Source: Paenibacillus sp. JNUCC32 (GTDB taxonomy: Bacteria; Bacillota; Bacilli; Paenibacillales; Paenibacillaceae). Taken from it: a stretch of DNA of 64,000 nucleotides. Made by a program: the position numbers and the translations under genes. Positions 17,781-28,466 of this stretch are shown piece after piece. Location: positions 3,782,001 to 3,846,000 of the forward strand of contig NZ_CP062260.1 of assembly GCF_014863545.1 (NCBI RefSeq), written 5' to 3'. Within the stretch, counting starts at the first letter, position 1; the number at the start of each line of letters is the position of its first letter. The notes under the pieces are model-generated. The model did no database searches, was not told where the DNA came from, and saw nothing but the letters and a program-made list of their open reading frames with translations.

Positions 17781-18650
17781 ATGGTTCAAGCCCCGGTTCG
17801 GACAACGAACGGTGCACAAGAGGCCGCAAGCAAGGCAAGTACACGAAGAAGACTGAGCATGGCTGCCATCGGAGGCCTGATCGCAGCGTTCGGTTTGGAT
17901 TTATTTCTTGTTCCTAGCGGAATCATCGCGGGCGGCGTAACGGGAATCTCTGCGCTCGCTTCGCATCTGACGGGACTTCATACGGGCATGTTTTTGTTTG
18001 CATTAAATCTGCCCTTGCTTCTGCTTGCCTATCGCCGGTCGAACCGGGAAAAAGCCGTCATCGCAACCGTCGGGCTGCTGACGTTTTCCGTATGCTCGAT
18101 CCTGTTCTTTCCGATCCCCGCTCTCATCGACAGCAAGATCGGGAGCGCAGGCATCGGCGGCATTTTCCTCGGTCTCGGCATCGGCATCGGCCTTCGTTAC
18201 GGCGTCGTCCTGGATACGCTCCAGATGCCGAAGATCCCCCAGCAGCTATCGCAGCTGCTGACCCGGCTGAAGCTGCCCTACGTCCATATCCTGATCAATC
18301 TGTTGGTACTGACTTTGGCGGGGCTCCTCCTCGGCTGGGAACGGGCGATGTATTCCGCCATCGCGTGCCTGATGGCACTGGAGACAGGGCGCGTTACGAC
18401 TTCAAGCCTTCCCCTTAAACGGGAGGTACGGATTCGAAGCATCAGCGAAGCGGAAATCCGGCACACCATGAAAGCCATCATGGGGTATGATCCCCTATCG
18501 GCACATGCCAAGGGTGAAGGCGCGAACCACGGTGACGCCGCCCATTCGCAGCAGCTGGTCTACCGGGTTCACATTCTGGAAATGCCCAGGTTCAAATCCA
18601 TCGTGTTTAGCCTGGATCCGAATGCCGAAATCACCATCATCCAAAAATAA
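17781..18650 (+). CDS. YitT-family membrane protein (DUF161/DUF2179)
   Basis: 289 residues from ATG 17781; a TTG at 17775 is an alternative because the GGAGGG site ends at 17770. Five or six membrane segments (about 25-195), starting GLIAAFGLDLFLVPSGIIAGGVTGIS, then a C-terminal DUF2179-like domain (about 210-285) containing ALETGRVTTSSL and ending FSLDPNAEITII. Function of the family is unsettled. It follows the antiporter pair by 17 bp and shares a terminator, so it is probably co-transcribed. Confidence 0.85.
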   Translation: MVQAPVRTTNGAQEAASKASTRRRLSMAAIGGLIAAFGLDLFLVPSGIIAGGVTGISALASHLTGLHTGMFLFALNLPLLLLAYRRSNREKAVIATVGLLTFSVCSILFFPIPALIDSKIGSAGIGGIFLGLGIGIGLRYGVVLDTLQMPKIPQQLSQLLTRLKLPYVHILINLLVLTLAGLLLGWERAMYSAIACLMALETGRVTTSSLPLKREVRIRSISEAEIRHTMKAIMGYDPLSAHAKGEGANHGDAAHSQQLVYRVHILEMPRFKSIVFSLDPNAEITIIQK

Positions 18651-18667
18651 AACGGCTGTTCCACGTA

Positions 18668-18709
18668 AACAGGCCGGTTAAGGGTTTCCCCTAACCGGCC
18701 TGTTTTTTT
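18668..18709 (+). terminator. Intrinsic terminator of the khtTU-yitT unit
   Basis: ACAGGCCGGTTAAGGG pairs with CCCTAACCGGCCTGT and is followed by TTTTTT. Confidence 0.92.
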
Positions 18710-18710
18710 A

Positions 18711-18819
18711 GATATCAGAAAGTATAAACTCCGAAGCTTAGGCCTTCCTGATATCGCAAGAAAAACATCCCCTAACCGCGGTCTGTCTTCTGAGAAAGTA
18801 CGTCGATGACGTTTTTCTT
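18711..18819 (+). repeat. Copy 2 of the ~110-bp structured intergenic repeat
   Basis: Reverse-orientation partner of 5471-5588. It begins GATATCAGAAAGTATAAAC, contains AAGAAAAACATC, ACCGCGGTCTGTCTTC, and ends GACGTTTTTCTT. Two nested pairings are possible: GATATCAGaAA with its own complement near 18747-18755, and AAGAAAAAC with GTTTTTCTT. It starts directly after the yitT terminator. Confidence 0.75.
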
Positions 18820-18831
18820 ATGAAATCCCGA

Positions 18832-19047
18832 CTACTTGCGAAACTGCTGGATCAGAAACAGAATCAACGAACCCACCACGCTGATGACGAGGCAGGTTAC
18901 GATCGGAAAATAAATTTTGACATTGGGTTTATCCACGACGATGTCGCCCGGCAGCCGGCCGACGAATCGGCCGATGACAGGCCACAGCAGCCCGATCACG
19001 ATCAGAGCGCCGCCAATCCATAGTAGAGCCTTTGTTACAGGATGCAC
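18832..19047 (-). CDS. DUF2905 family small membrane protein
   Basis: 71 residues from GTG 19047 (GAGGTG 7 nt upstream). Two membrane segments (about 8-25 and 46-65) around the DUF2905 core GRFVGRLPGDIVVDKPN. Function unknown in all bacteria that have it. Stands alone between convergent units. Confidence 0.85.
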   Translation of the reverse strand: MHPVTKALLWIGGALIVIGLLWPVIGRFVGRLPGDIVVDKPNVKIYFPIVTCLVISVVGSLILFLIQQFRK

Positions 19048-19147
19048 GATATGTCACCTCATTCATCAGAATACGCAGGTTTCCTTGTATCATAATGGAT
19101 TTGAGGTGCCGACAGCAAGGGCAGGACCGGTCATACCGACCGAACGA

Positions 19148-19987
19148 TCAGCCTTTCACCGCCCCCGCCGTCATCCCGTCAATGAAATATTTCTGGAAAG
19201 CCATGAACAAGATGAAAATCGGGATGATCGAGAAAAAGGAGCCGACAATCAATAAATCATAGTTGTTCCCGTAAGGAGTCAACAGCGTCTTCAACCCGAT
19301 CGGAAGCGTGTACTTGCGATCATCGCTGAGCACCATGAACGGCCATAGGAAATTGTTCCAGCTGTTCATGCCGTTCAGAATCGCCATGGCTGCAAAGGAC
19401 GGCTTCATCACGGGCAGGATCAGCCGAACATAGATCCCGTATTCGCTGGCCCCGTCGACCCGACCTGCCGCAATCATTTCTTTTGGAACCCCTCTTAAAT
19501 ACTGCCTGAAGAAGAAAATCGTGGCCGCGCTTGCGATCCCCGGCAGCACAATCGCCGAGTACGTATTCATGAGGCCCAGATTGTACGTCAGGGAGTATAG
19601 CGGAAGAAGAAGAATTTCAAAAGGAACCATCATAATCAAAAGCACGCAGATAAACAAGAAGTTCTTGCCGATGAAATCATAGGCTGCAAACCCATAGGCA
19701 ACGGTTGCGCTGACCAGCAGGGTTAACGTAACCTGCACCACCGTGAGGAGCAAGGAGTTAAAAAACCACATGAAGTAGGAGTGATCGCCCGTAAACAGGT
19801 AGGCGAAATTGTCCAGGCTCATCACCGACAGATCAAATTTCAAATTCAGGCCATACCGGATCAAATCCTCGCCGGGTTTGAAGGAAGCGATGGTGACGGC
19901 ATAAAAAGGCACCAGGATCAGAAAGCACAGTATGGAGAACAAGATCAAGAGGATTATTTTGACCAGCGTTTCTCTTCTCATCCTCAA
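19148..19987 (-). CDS. araQ: Arabinose-oligosaccharide ABC permease AraQ
   Basis: 279 residues, six membrane segments, CUT1 MalG-type coupling loop (IAAGRVDGASEYGIYVRLILP, about residues 175-195). It overlaps the preceding permease by 4 bp (ATGA), a sign of translational coupling. Called AraQ because the araNPQ order is kept and abfA lies directly upstream. In B. subtilis AraNPQ imports arabino-oligosaccharides with the shared ATPase MsmX. Confidence 0.85.
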   Translation of the reverse strand: MRMRRETLVKIILLILFSILCFLILVPFYAVTIASFKPGEDLIRYGLNLKFDLSVMSLDNFAYLFTGDHSYFMWFFNSLLLTVVQVTLTLLVSATVAYGFAAYDFIGKNFLFICVLLIMMVPFEILLLPLYSLTYNLGLMNTYSAIVLPGIASAATIFFFRQYLRGVPKEMIAAGRVDGASEYGIYVRLILPVMKPSFAAMAILNGMNSWNNFLWPFMVLSDDRKYTLPIGLKTLLTPYGNNYDLLIVGSFFSIIPIFILFMAFQKYFIDGMTAGAVKG

Positions 19988-20877
19988 TCCTCCTTCTTGA
20001 ACATGCCGGAGAGCTTCAGCTGCGTCAGGTTAATGATCATGGTGATTGCCAGCAGCACGATCCCTACAGCGGCGGCATAACCCAAATTGTTCTTCTCGAT
20101 GCCTTGACGGTACAGGTAACCGACGATCGTGAGGCCGATATTCTTTGGAGAGTTGTTGCCGTTCCAGAGCATCATGCTTTCGATAAACATGGCAAGCCCC
20201 GCATAAATGCTGATCGTTAACACATAAATCGTGGTCGGCTTCAACAAAGGCATCGTGATTTTGGTAAACTTCTGGAAGGCCGAGGCACCGTCGATGGATG
20301 CCGCCTCGTAATATTCACCCGGAATGTTCTTGAGTCCCGATAAAAAATATAGCATATTGACCCCCGTCCACCGCCAAGTGGCGAGAGCCACCAGCGCGAT
20401 AAAGCCGGTGACCTGTCCCTTCAGAAACTTCACCGGATCGATCCCGAACCACCCCAGGATGCTGTTGATCAGGGATCCTTCCATCTCGCCGAACATGAGC
20501 CGGAAGATGGTGCCTGCCACAACGACCGACGTCAGTGCAGGGAAGAAAAAAGACGACTTGAAGAACTCCCTTCCCCACATGAACTTGTTGTTGATCAGCA
20601 CCGCGAACAGCATCGGAAACGGAATCAGGATCAGGAGCGTCAACACCATGTAAATCGCGCTGTTCGTGACTGCCTTCAAAAAGACGCCGTCCCCCATCAG
20701 CTTCCCGTAATTAGCCAAGCCGACCCAATCCGCTTCCTGCCCCAGCTGCGTTTTCTGAAAGCTCATGCTGAATGAGCTGCCGAGCGGAAACACCCAGAAT
20801 ACGAGGAATACCAGAATAAACGGCAGGACAAACACGTAAGGAGCAACCTTTTGAGAGTACAGAAATTTTTTAATCAT
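19984..20877 (-). CDS. araP: Arabinose-oligosaccharide ABC permease AraP
   Basis: 297 residues with six membrane segments and a MalF-type loop (EYYEAASIDGASAFQKFTKITMP, about 200-222). N-terminus MIKKFLYSQKVAPYVFVLPF as in CUT1 inner-membrane permeases. Located between araN and araQ on the minus strand; the three should be one transcript. No ATPase gene is adjacent. Confidence 0.86.
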   Translation of the reverse strand: MIKKFLYSQKVAPYVFVLPFILVFLVFWVFPLGSSFSMSFQKTQLGQEADWVGLANYGKLMGDGVFLKAVTNSAIYMVLTLLILIPFPMLFAVLINNKFMWGREFFKSSFFFPALTSVVVAGTIFRLMFGEMEGSLINSILGWFGIDPVKFLKGQVTGFIALVALATWRWTGVNMLYFLSGLKNIPGEYYEAASIDGASAFQKFTKITMPLLKPTTIYVLTISIYAGLAMFIESMMLWNGNNSPKNIGLTIVGYLYRQGIEKNNLGYAAAVGIVLLAITMIINLTQLKLSGMFKKED

Positions 20878-20955
20878 GATTCGACTCCTTTGAATGAGAG
20901 CCGCTCACCGACGATCCATGAGCAGCTCTTCGTTTTTGTACCGTATAAGCGAACG

Positions 20956-22284
20956 TTATTTCAATTCCTGTTCGATTTGCTTCTGGGCGTCATTCAGGGC
21001 TTCGGTAATGTCCTTGCCGTCCTCAAAAATCTCGTTGAAGGTGGTTGTGCACAGGACGTTGTTGATGGTGGGCGATGCGGAGGTCGATTTGATTAAACGG
21101 ATTTCATCCCGGATCTCATTCAGGACATCGAACGGGTTATTGACGAAATATTTCACGAACTGATTCTCGGCATTGTGCGTAACATCCTTCATATCCCAGA
21201 CGTCCATATTGACCGGATCGAATCCAAGCGTGTTCCAAATTTCTTTATTGGCATCCAGGGACAGTTTGGCGAAGGCCAGAAAATCTTTTGCCAGCTGCAC
21301 GTCTTTTGCCGTCTTGGTCACGACCGTGCCGGTTCCGCCGCCGCCAACCGACCGGGGCATTCCTTCTTCGATGACCGGAATCGGCGCGATGGCTATTTTT
21401 CCCGACAAATCGGACATGTAATTGGTATATCTGGACATTTGCCATAACGGCATGAAAGCCGTGGCATAATTTCCTGCATTAAACTCGCCGTAGGCCTCTT
21501 CGGTGTCAGGCTGACCGCCGGCGATGGTCGCGATGACATTGTTGTCCTGCAGATCCTTGAGCAGCGTCATGGCCTTCACCATCGGCTCCGAATTCACGAT
21601 CGGATTGCCGGAATCGTCCGTCAGATCCGCGCCTTGCTGCGCGAGCAGCATGGAAGCTTGCCAAGCTGCGCTTGTATCGGCCGTCCCCATATACTTGCCG
21701 GTTTTTTCATACACCTGGATACCGGCCTGCTTGAAATCCTCCCAAGTCACGATATCCTGATAATTGACCCCGGCCTCCTCCAAAATCTCGGTATTATAGA
21801 AGGCGACGGAAGCTCCGACATGGGTCGGGATGCCGTAATTCACATCCTCCTTGCTGTAAAGGTCGATACGGGATTTCACGATGGTATCCCGGTATGGATC
21901 AATGACGTCGTTGAGCGGTTCAAGCTGCGGCGTGCCGGCAAGGAAATCCGGAAATTTCCCAAGCTCGATATCCGCAATGTCGGGGGCACCCGTCCCCGAT
22001 TGAACCGCGATGGATAATTTGTTATGCATGTCGTCATAAGGCATGACCGTTACGTTCAGCTTGATCTGGCGATCGGGATTCTCCGTGTTCCATTTGCCCA
22101 GCATTTTCTCGAAGTGCTGGCCGTGCAGCTCAACAAACGTCCAATACGACAGCTCCGTAGCGCTTTCTCCCGCCCCCCCGTCCAGGACCGAGGTTTCGCC
22201 GCCGGCATTGTTCGATTTGCCGCATCCCCACAGGAAGAGCGTCATACATAACACCATGAATACAATCATCCATCTTTTCATCAT
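20956..22284 (-). CDS. araN: Arabino-oligosaccharide-binding lipoprotein AraN
   Basis: 442 residues. Lipoprotein signal with lipobox LWGC (residues about 18-21), then a family 1 solute-binding domain (ELSYWTFVELHGQHFEKMLGKWN, YGIPTHVGASVAFYNTEIL). GGAGGTCC precedes the start ATG 22284. First gene of araNPQ; a cre-like element (22359-22374) and a weak AraR-like sequence (around 22307-22318) lie upstream, so induction by arabinose and glucose repression are likely. Position next to abfA supports arabino-oligosaccharides as ligand. Confidence 0.87.
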   Translation of the reverse strand: MMKRWMIVFMVLCMTLFLWGCGKSNNAGGETSVLDGGAGESATELSYWTFVELHGQHFEKMLGKWNTENPDRQIKLNVTVMPYDDMHNKLSIAVQSGTGAPDIADIELGKFPDFLAGTPQLEPLNDVIDPYRDTIVKSRIDLYSKEDVNYGIPTHVGASVAFYNTEILEEAGVNYQDIVTWEDFKQAGIQVYEKTGKYMGTADTSAAWQASMLLAQQGADLTDDSGNPIVNSEPMVKAMTLLKDLQDNNVIATIAGGQPDTEEAYGEFNAGNYATAFMPLWQMSRYTNYMSDLSGKIAIAPIPVIEEGMPRSVGGGGTGTVVTKTAKDVQLAKDFLAFAKLSLDANKEIWNTLGFDPVNMDVWDMKDVTHNAENQFVKYFVNNPFDVLNEIRDEIRLIKSTSASPTINNVLCTTTFNEIFEDGKDITEALNDAQKQIEQELK

Positions 22285-22358
22285 CTTACTGGACCTCCCT
22301 TAATTTTCGTTCATACAAACCTACACTTCGAACATCGGTACTTCTGCTATTCCCCAGA

Positions 22359-22374
22359 AATAAAGCGCTTTCAT
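22359..22374. promoter_or_regulatory. cre-like CcpA site upstream of araN
   Basis: AATAAAGCGCTTTCAT fits the cre consensus WTGNAARCGNWWWCAW at 14 of 16 positions and has a perfect central palindrome, 75 bp before araN. Confidence 0.6.
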
Positions 22375-22445
22375 ATTGTGTGTAATTTGATATGAGTGTT
22401 TGGGAGACGGGGCAGCCCACATCGAGGACCGCCCCCTTGCTGTTA

Positions 22446-24027
<1,582 letters not shown>

Positions 24028-24188
24028 ATTTAAAATATCATATGAGGGAGTCTCTGTAAATATACAAATGTAAAATGATTTATATAAATAAAAAATAAAT
24101 TTTTATGATCAAAAAAAACAGTGCATTTTCTGTCGAAAATAGCCGAAATCACTTGTTTTTCGCAATCCTAATTTAATATAATCCTCAA

Positions 24189-24204
24189 ATAAAAGCGTTT
24201 TCAG
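24189..24204 (+). promoter_or_regulatory. cre-like site in abfA/regulator intergenic region
   Basis: ATAAAAGCGTTTTCAG, 14 of 16 consensus positions. Confidence 0.55.
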
Positions 24205-24290
24205 CATCGATTTTATTGTTTCACGCACAAGTTTTCTGAAGATTTTGAACGCATCTTTATTTCACACTCATATTGATTTATAATTATTTG

Positions 24291-24306
24291 AAATAAACGT
24301 TTGCAA
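24291..24306 (-). promoter_or_regulatory. cre-like site next to the ArsR-type regulator
   Basis: Minus strand TTGCAAACGTTTATTT, 14 of 16 consensus positions, about 50 bp before the regulator start. Confidence 0.5.
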
Positions 24307-24354
24307 ACATCCCATCCTTATAAATCCCTTAATCGGAAGAAGGTTTGAAATAAG

Positions 24355-25272
24355 ATGATCTACATTAAAGATTTAATGAGCGGACTTGATATCTTCAAAG
24401 CGCTCAGCTCCGAGATCCGCATTCAAATTTTGGAGCTGCTGGCCAAGAATCAAAGCCTGAACCTGAATGATCTCGCAAACAGGCTGAACCTCAGCAATGG
24501 CGCCATTACCATGCATATCAAGAAGCTGGAGGAAAGCGGCTTGATCGAAATCCATACCACGGGCGGGAAGCATGGCATCCAGAAGATCTGCTATCTGAAT
24601 AAAGACACCTTGATGGTCGATTTGCGAAGCAAGGATATTAATAATCTGTACGAGGTGGAAATTCGGGTCGGCCATTACAGCGACTACCAAGCCATCCCGA
24701 CCTGCGGACTTGCGACCAAGGACAGTATCATCGGGGATTTCGACGATCCGCGCTATTTCGCCGATCCGGAGCGCATCAATTCGGAGATTATTTGGCTGAC
24801 CGAAGGTTTCCTGGAATATCGGATCCCGAATTATTTGAAATCCAACCAATCGTTCCGCGAGATCCAATTCTCCTTGGAGCTGGGGTCTGAAGCACCGGGA
24901 CATTGCGATAATTACCCGTCGGATATTTTCTTTTACGTCAATGGGATCGAAATCGGCAGCTGGACAAGTCCGGGGGATTTCGGGGACAAACGCGGTACCT
25001 TCAACCCTGAATGGTGGCCACCCCACTTAAACCAATACGGCATGCTGAAGCTCATCCGAATTAATAAAGAAGGCAGCTTTATCGACGGGTGCCGCATTTC
25101 GGATGTCGGTTTGGACCAAATACAGCTCGATTACAAGAGCGAGCTTACCTTCAGGATTGCCGTTAACGAGCAGTCGGTGAATAAACGCGGCTTAACCATT
25201 TACGGCAAGCATTTCGGAAACTACAGTCAAGATCTCTTGGCCCGCGTTCTGTATGATGTGAAGGAAGGATAA
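24355..25272 (+). CDS. ArsR-type winged-helix regulator with C-terminal ligand-like domain
   Basis: 305 residues. Residues about 10-85 are an ArsR-like winged helix (DIFKALSSEIRIQILELLAK, LSNGAITMHIKKLEESGLI). The remaining 220 residues are mostly beta-type and Trp/Gly/Asp-rich (FYVNGIEIGSWTSPGDFG, FNPEWWPPHLNQYG), looking like a beta-sandwich rather than the metal-binding form of ArsR; no metal Cys/His motif is visible. It is divergent from abfA, so it probably controls arabinan genes, perhaps by sensing a sugar through the C-terminal domain. Both function and ligand are inferred. An initial MIYIKDLM could be skipped for the next ATG, but GAAGAAGG supports 24355. Confidence 0.75.
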   Translation: MIYIKDLMSGLDIFKALSSEIRIQILELLAKNQSLNLNDLANRLNLSNGAITMHIKKLEESGLIEIHTTGGKHGIQKICYLNKDTLMVDLRSKDINNLYEVEIRVGHYSDYQAIPTCGLATKDSIIGDFDDPRYFADPERINSEIIWLTEGFLEYRIPNYLKSNQSFREIQFSLELGSEAPGHCDNYPSDIFFYVNGIEIGSWTSPGDFGDKRGTFNPEWWPPHLNQYGMLKLIRINKEGSFIDGCRISDVGLDQIQLDYKSELTFRIAVNEQSVNKRGLTIYGKHFGNYSQDLLARVLYDVKEG

Positions 25273-25283
25273 GAGAACGACGC

Positions 25284-25328
25284 AAAAAAGGCCTCTCTAT
25301 GATCATTCGATCATGTAGAGGCCTTTTT
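25284..25328. terminator. Bidirectional terminator between convergent genes
   Basis: AAAAAAGGCCTCTCTATGATC pairs with GATCATGTAGAGGCCTTTTTT; works for the regulator (plus) and araM (minus). Confidence 0.92.
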
Positions 25329-25412
25329 TAGCTAAACGGAATACCTTCTATAACCTTATCAGCAAGCCCATTCTTTAGGTCGGCGGACGGACATGGCCCG
25401 CTCTCTGCTGTG

Positions 25413-26618
25413 CTATCTGTATGAAGTCACAGGTTGTCCTGCCCCGTCAGCCTCGTTCAGTGCCCTCAGGATGGTATGACGGTCGCGCAGCTTATGCGCC
25501 TCCCGCAGGCTCTCCCCAAACAGCTCCTCATCAATGCCAAGCTCCTCCAGGCTGGAAGGACCTCCCGCTTGCCGCAGCAGCCCGGCGATCTCCTCCTTCG
25601 AAGGAACCTTCCGAAGCCACTCCCGAACCTGCTCCCCATACGTCTCCCAAAGCTTGGGCTCGGCATAAGGATACACTCGTTGATCAGCCGCAGCATGGTA
25701 AAGGCTCGATATCTCGCTGCAGGCTACCCCTACCTTGGCGCCATGAAGCAGCGCCCGGTTGCCGCGGCGCAAGTACTCCATCTCCCAGTAATGCGACAAA
25801 TGATGCTCTGCCCCTGAGGCAGGATGGGACTGCCCGAACAGCAGCATCGCGATCCCGGATTCAATCAAAGCCGTCATCAGAATGCGGATGCCTTCCTCCG
25901 TGCGCTGGCCGATGGCCTCCACGTGCTGGATGCAAGATTCCAGTGCCCGCTCCGTGATTTCTGCCACTTGGCCATCATAGGGCTCGCCGGCCGTGGTCGA
26001 GGAGAATCTCCAATCCAGCAGCGACGTATATTTGCCGAGCATATCGCCAAACCCCGCCGCTATAAGCGGCTGCGGGGCTTTCGCAAGGATATCCGGGTCG
26101 GCGAATATGGCGATGGGAGCCGTTGCAGCATAGGTCTGCTTGATCCCCCGAACCACGATCGGCGCGCCGGCCGAAGTAAAGCCGTCTACCGAAGGTGCCG
26201 TAGGTACAGAGACGAACGGCTTCCCGCACCGATGAGCGACAAAGCGGGTAATGTCATGAAGGGTACCGGATCCGGCAGCGATGAGGCATCCTGTCCGCTC
26301 TGGCTCCACCTCGATAAAAAGCTGCATCAGCGAGCGTTCATCCGCCACCACATCGCCTAACTCATCAGGCTCGATCAAGCACAGCCGGGGTTCCAGACCT
26401 TCCGCTTCCAGCCGCTCCATCAGCGTTTGACCCGCAGCTTCATACGTATTCGCATCGGCCACCACGATCGGTGAATTGAGGCCCTGCCGTTTAAGGTACG
26501 CCGGCACAGCTGAAATAGCGCCGGGCTCCAGCTCCATCGTTTCAAGTCCGCGGAACGCCGGCCGGACTTCCCTCATTCGGCTCATTAAACCCTTTGCTTC
26601 GTTCAAATAATCCGTCAT
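25413..26618 (-). CDS. araM: Glycerol-1-phosphate dehydrogenase AraM
   Basis: 401 residues, iron-containing/dehydroquinate-synthase-like fold. Seen: nucleotide-binding Gly-rich stretch (CLIAAGSGTLHDITRFVAHR) and metal-site regions (SVPTAPSVDGFTSAGAP, GEPYDGQVAE, SHYWEME with His). Matches B. subtilis AraM, a Ni-dependent NAD(P)H glycerol-1-phosphate dehydrogenase that makes sn-glycerol-1-phosphate and belongs to the ara operon. Last gene of the araDBM block, 132 bp after araB with a hairpin between. Its role in arabinose catabolism is not understood. Confidence 0.92.
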   Translation of the reverse strand: MTDYLNEAKGLMSRMREVRPAFRGLETMELEPGAISAVPAYLKRQGLNSPIVVADANTYEAAGQTLMERLEAEGLEPRLCLIEPDELGDVVADERSLMQLFIEVEPERTGCLIAAGSGTLHDITRFVAHRCGKPFVSVPTAPSVDGFTSAGAPIVVRGIKQTYAATAPIAIFADPDILAKAPQPLIAAGFGDMLGKYTSLLDWRFSSTTAGEPYDGQVAEITERALESCIQHVEAIGQRTEEGIRILMTALIESGIAMLLFGQSHPASGAEHHLSHYWEMEYLRRGNRALLHGAKVGVACSEISSLYHAAADQRVYPYAEPKLWETYGEQVREWLRKVPSKEEIAGLLRQAGGPSSLEELGIDEELFGESLREAHKLRDRHTILRALNEADGAGQPVTSYR

Positions 26619-26688
26619 GCAGCTCCTCCCCTTTCATCCCATCCCATGTTGACGATCCAAGCATCTGGTCTATATTTGTCTCGAAGGA

Positions 26689-26718
26689 CGTCCCGCCCTC
26701 TATATGCAGGGCGGGACG
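26689..26718 (-). promoter_or_regulatory. Intercistronic stem-loop araB-araM
   Basis: CGTCCCGCCCT and AGGGCGGGACG form an 11-bp perfect stem with an 8-nt loop; no T run follows, so mRNA processing or partial attenuation is more likely than full termination. Confidence 0.65.
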
Positions 26719-26750
26719 ATCCTCTTCTGGTCTTGCGCTGCTCCGCCAGC

Positions 26751-28421
26751 CTATTCTGCCGTCTGCTTAATCCGCTTCAGCCTTTTCATGACGTCGTTTT
26801 CCCCGCGGCCGAAATAATCATGCAGCTTGCTGTATTCCTGATACAGCTGCTCATACACTTCCACATGCTCCGGTATCGGCTTGAAGGTCTCTTCCTTCAC
26901 CCGTGCCATTTTCTCGGCCGCATCGATAATGGAATCATATCCGCCTTTCGCCTGACCCGCCGCCACTGCGGCGAACATCGCGGCACCAAGCGCCGGCGTC
27001 TGTTTGGAATCAGCCACATAGATTTCGCGATTGGTAACGTCCGCATAAATCTGCATCAGGAGACGATTCTTTTGCGGCAGTCCGCCGCATGCATAGAGAG
27101 CATCCACAGCCACGCCGTTCTCATGAAAGGCGTCCACGATTTTGCGCGTGCCGAAAGCCGTCGCCTCCAGCAGGGCGCGATAGATTTCCTGCGGCTTCGT
27201 CAACAGCGTCATCCCTAACATCAACCCGGTCAGATCCGTATCCACCAGCACCGAGCGGTTGCCGTTCCACCAATCCAGCGCTAGCAGACCACTCTGGCCC
27301 GGCTTGTATGCAGCCGCTTCCCGTTCCAGCCATTGATGCACGCCGATTCCTTCCTCGGTCGCAGCCTCCTTAACGTACGCGGGAAGCGCTTCCTCAACGT
27401 ACCATTCAAAAATATCGCCCACCGCCGATTGCCCGGCTTCATAACCGTATAATCCCGGAATGATGCCGTCTTCGACGACGCCGCACATCCCTTCGACCTG
27501 CTTCTCTTCCGTGCCGAGCAGCATATGGCAGATCGAGGTTCCCATGGCCATGACCAGCTTGCCCGGTGTTACGACGCCGACCGCCGGTACCGCGGCATGC
27601 GCGTCAACGTTGCCGACGGCCACGGCAATGCCAGGCGTTAAGCCCATCATTTCCGCCATCTTCTCGGTCAAGCCGCCGGCGCTGCTCCCAAGGGGACGGA
27701 CCTCTCCGCGCAGCTTCGTATCGGCCAGATCCTCCAATCTGGGATCCAGCGCTTTAAAGTAATCCTTGCTTGGATATCCGTCTTGCTTATGCCATATCGC
27801 CTTGTAACCAGCCGTACAGCTGTTGCGGACAATATGGCCGGTCATTTGGGAGATGACCCAATCCGTGGCCTCCAGGAACCGATCCGCGCGTTCATAGATG
27901 GCCGGCGCCTCGTCAAGAATCTGCCAGACTTTGGCTATCATCCATTCGGATGAGATCTTCCCGCCATAACGGGGCAAAAAAGCTTCTCCGCGCTCAGCGG
28001 CGATCGCGTTGATCTTGTCTGCTTCCGGCTGGGCCGCGTGATGCTTCCACAGCTTAACCCAGCTGTGCGGCTGATCGGCCAGCTCCGGGTGGAAGCAGAG
28101 CGGCTCGCCAAGCTCGTCAACCGGCAGCATGGTGCAAGCCGTAAAATCGATGCCGATGCCGATCACATCCGCCGGATCAATGCCGGATTGTTGGATGACG
28201 GCAGGCACCGATACCTGCAGAACCTCCAGATAATCCCCCGGATGCTGAAGCGCCCAGTCATGCTCCAGCCGCTTTCCGGAACCCGGCAGAAACTCATCAA
28301 TAACATGGTGCCGATAAGGCGTTACATGATCCGCCACTTCCTGCCCGTTCGCCAGATTAACCAATACCGCACGTCCGGACTGCGTTCCGTAATCGACACC
28401 AATGGTGTATTTATTCCCCAT
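26751..28421 (-). CDS. araB: L-ribulokinase AraB
   Basis: 556 residues from ATG 28421, which has GTAGGAGG 7 nt upstream; an ATG nine codons earlier lacks one. FGGY kinase fold: N-terminal phosphate loop ([17 protein letters not shown]), [11 protein letters not shown], and C-terminal ATP-binding motif ([19 protein letters not shown]). Phosphorylates L-ribulose to L-ribulose 5-phosphate. Between araD and araM on one strand, 45 bp after araD. Confidence 0.96.
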   Translation of the reverse strand: MGNKYTIGVDYGTQSGRAVLVNLANGQEVADHVTPYRHHVIDEFLPGSGKRLEHDWALQHPGDYLEVLQVSVPAVIQQSGIDPADVIGIGIDFTACTMLPVDELGEPLCFHPELADQPHSWVKLWKHHAAQPEADKINAIAAERGEAFLPRYGGKISSEWMIAKVWQILDEAPAIYERADRFLEATDWVISQMTGHIVRNSCTAGYKAIWHKQDGYPSKDYFKALDPRLEDLADTKLRGEVRPLGSSAGGLTEKMAEMMGLTPGIAVAVGNVDAHAAVPAVGVVTPGKLVMAMGTSICHMLLGTEEKQVEGMCGVVEDGIIPGLYGYEAGQSAVGDIFEWYVEEALPAYVKEAATEEGIGVHQWLEREAAAYKPGQSGLLALDWWNGNRSVLVDTDLTGLMLGMTLLTKPQEIYRALLEATAFGTRKIVDAFHENGVAVDALYACGGLPQKNRLLMQIYADVTNREIYVADSKQTPALGAAMFAAVAAGQAKGGYDSIIDAAEKMARVKEETFKPIPEHVEVYEQLYQEYSKLHDYFGRGENDVMKRLKRIKQTAE

Positions 28422-28466
28422 CTCATTTCCTCCTACCGATGAAATCATGAATGATGAATATATGCG

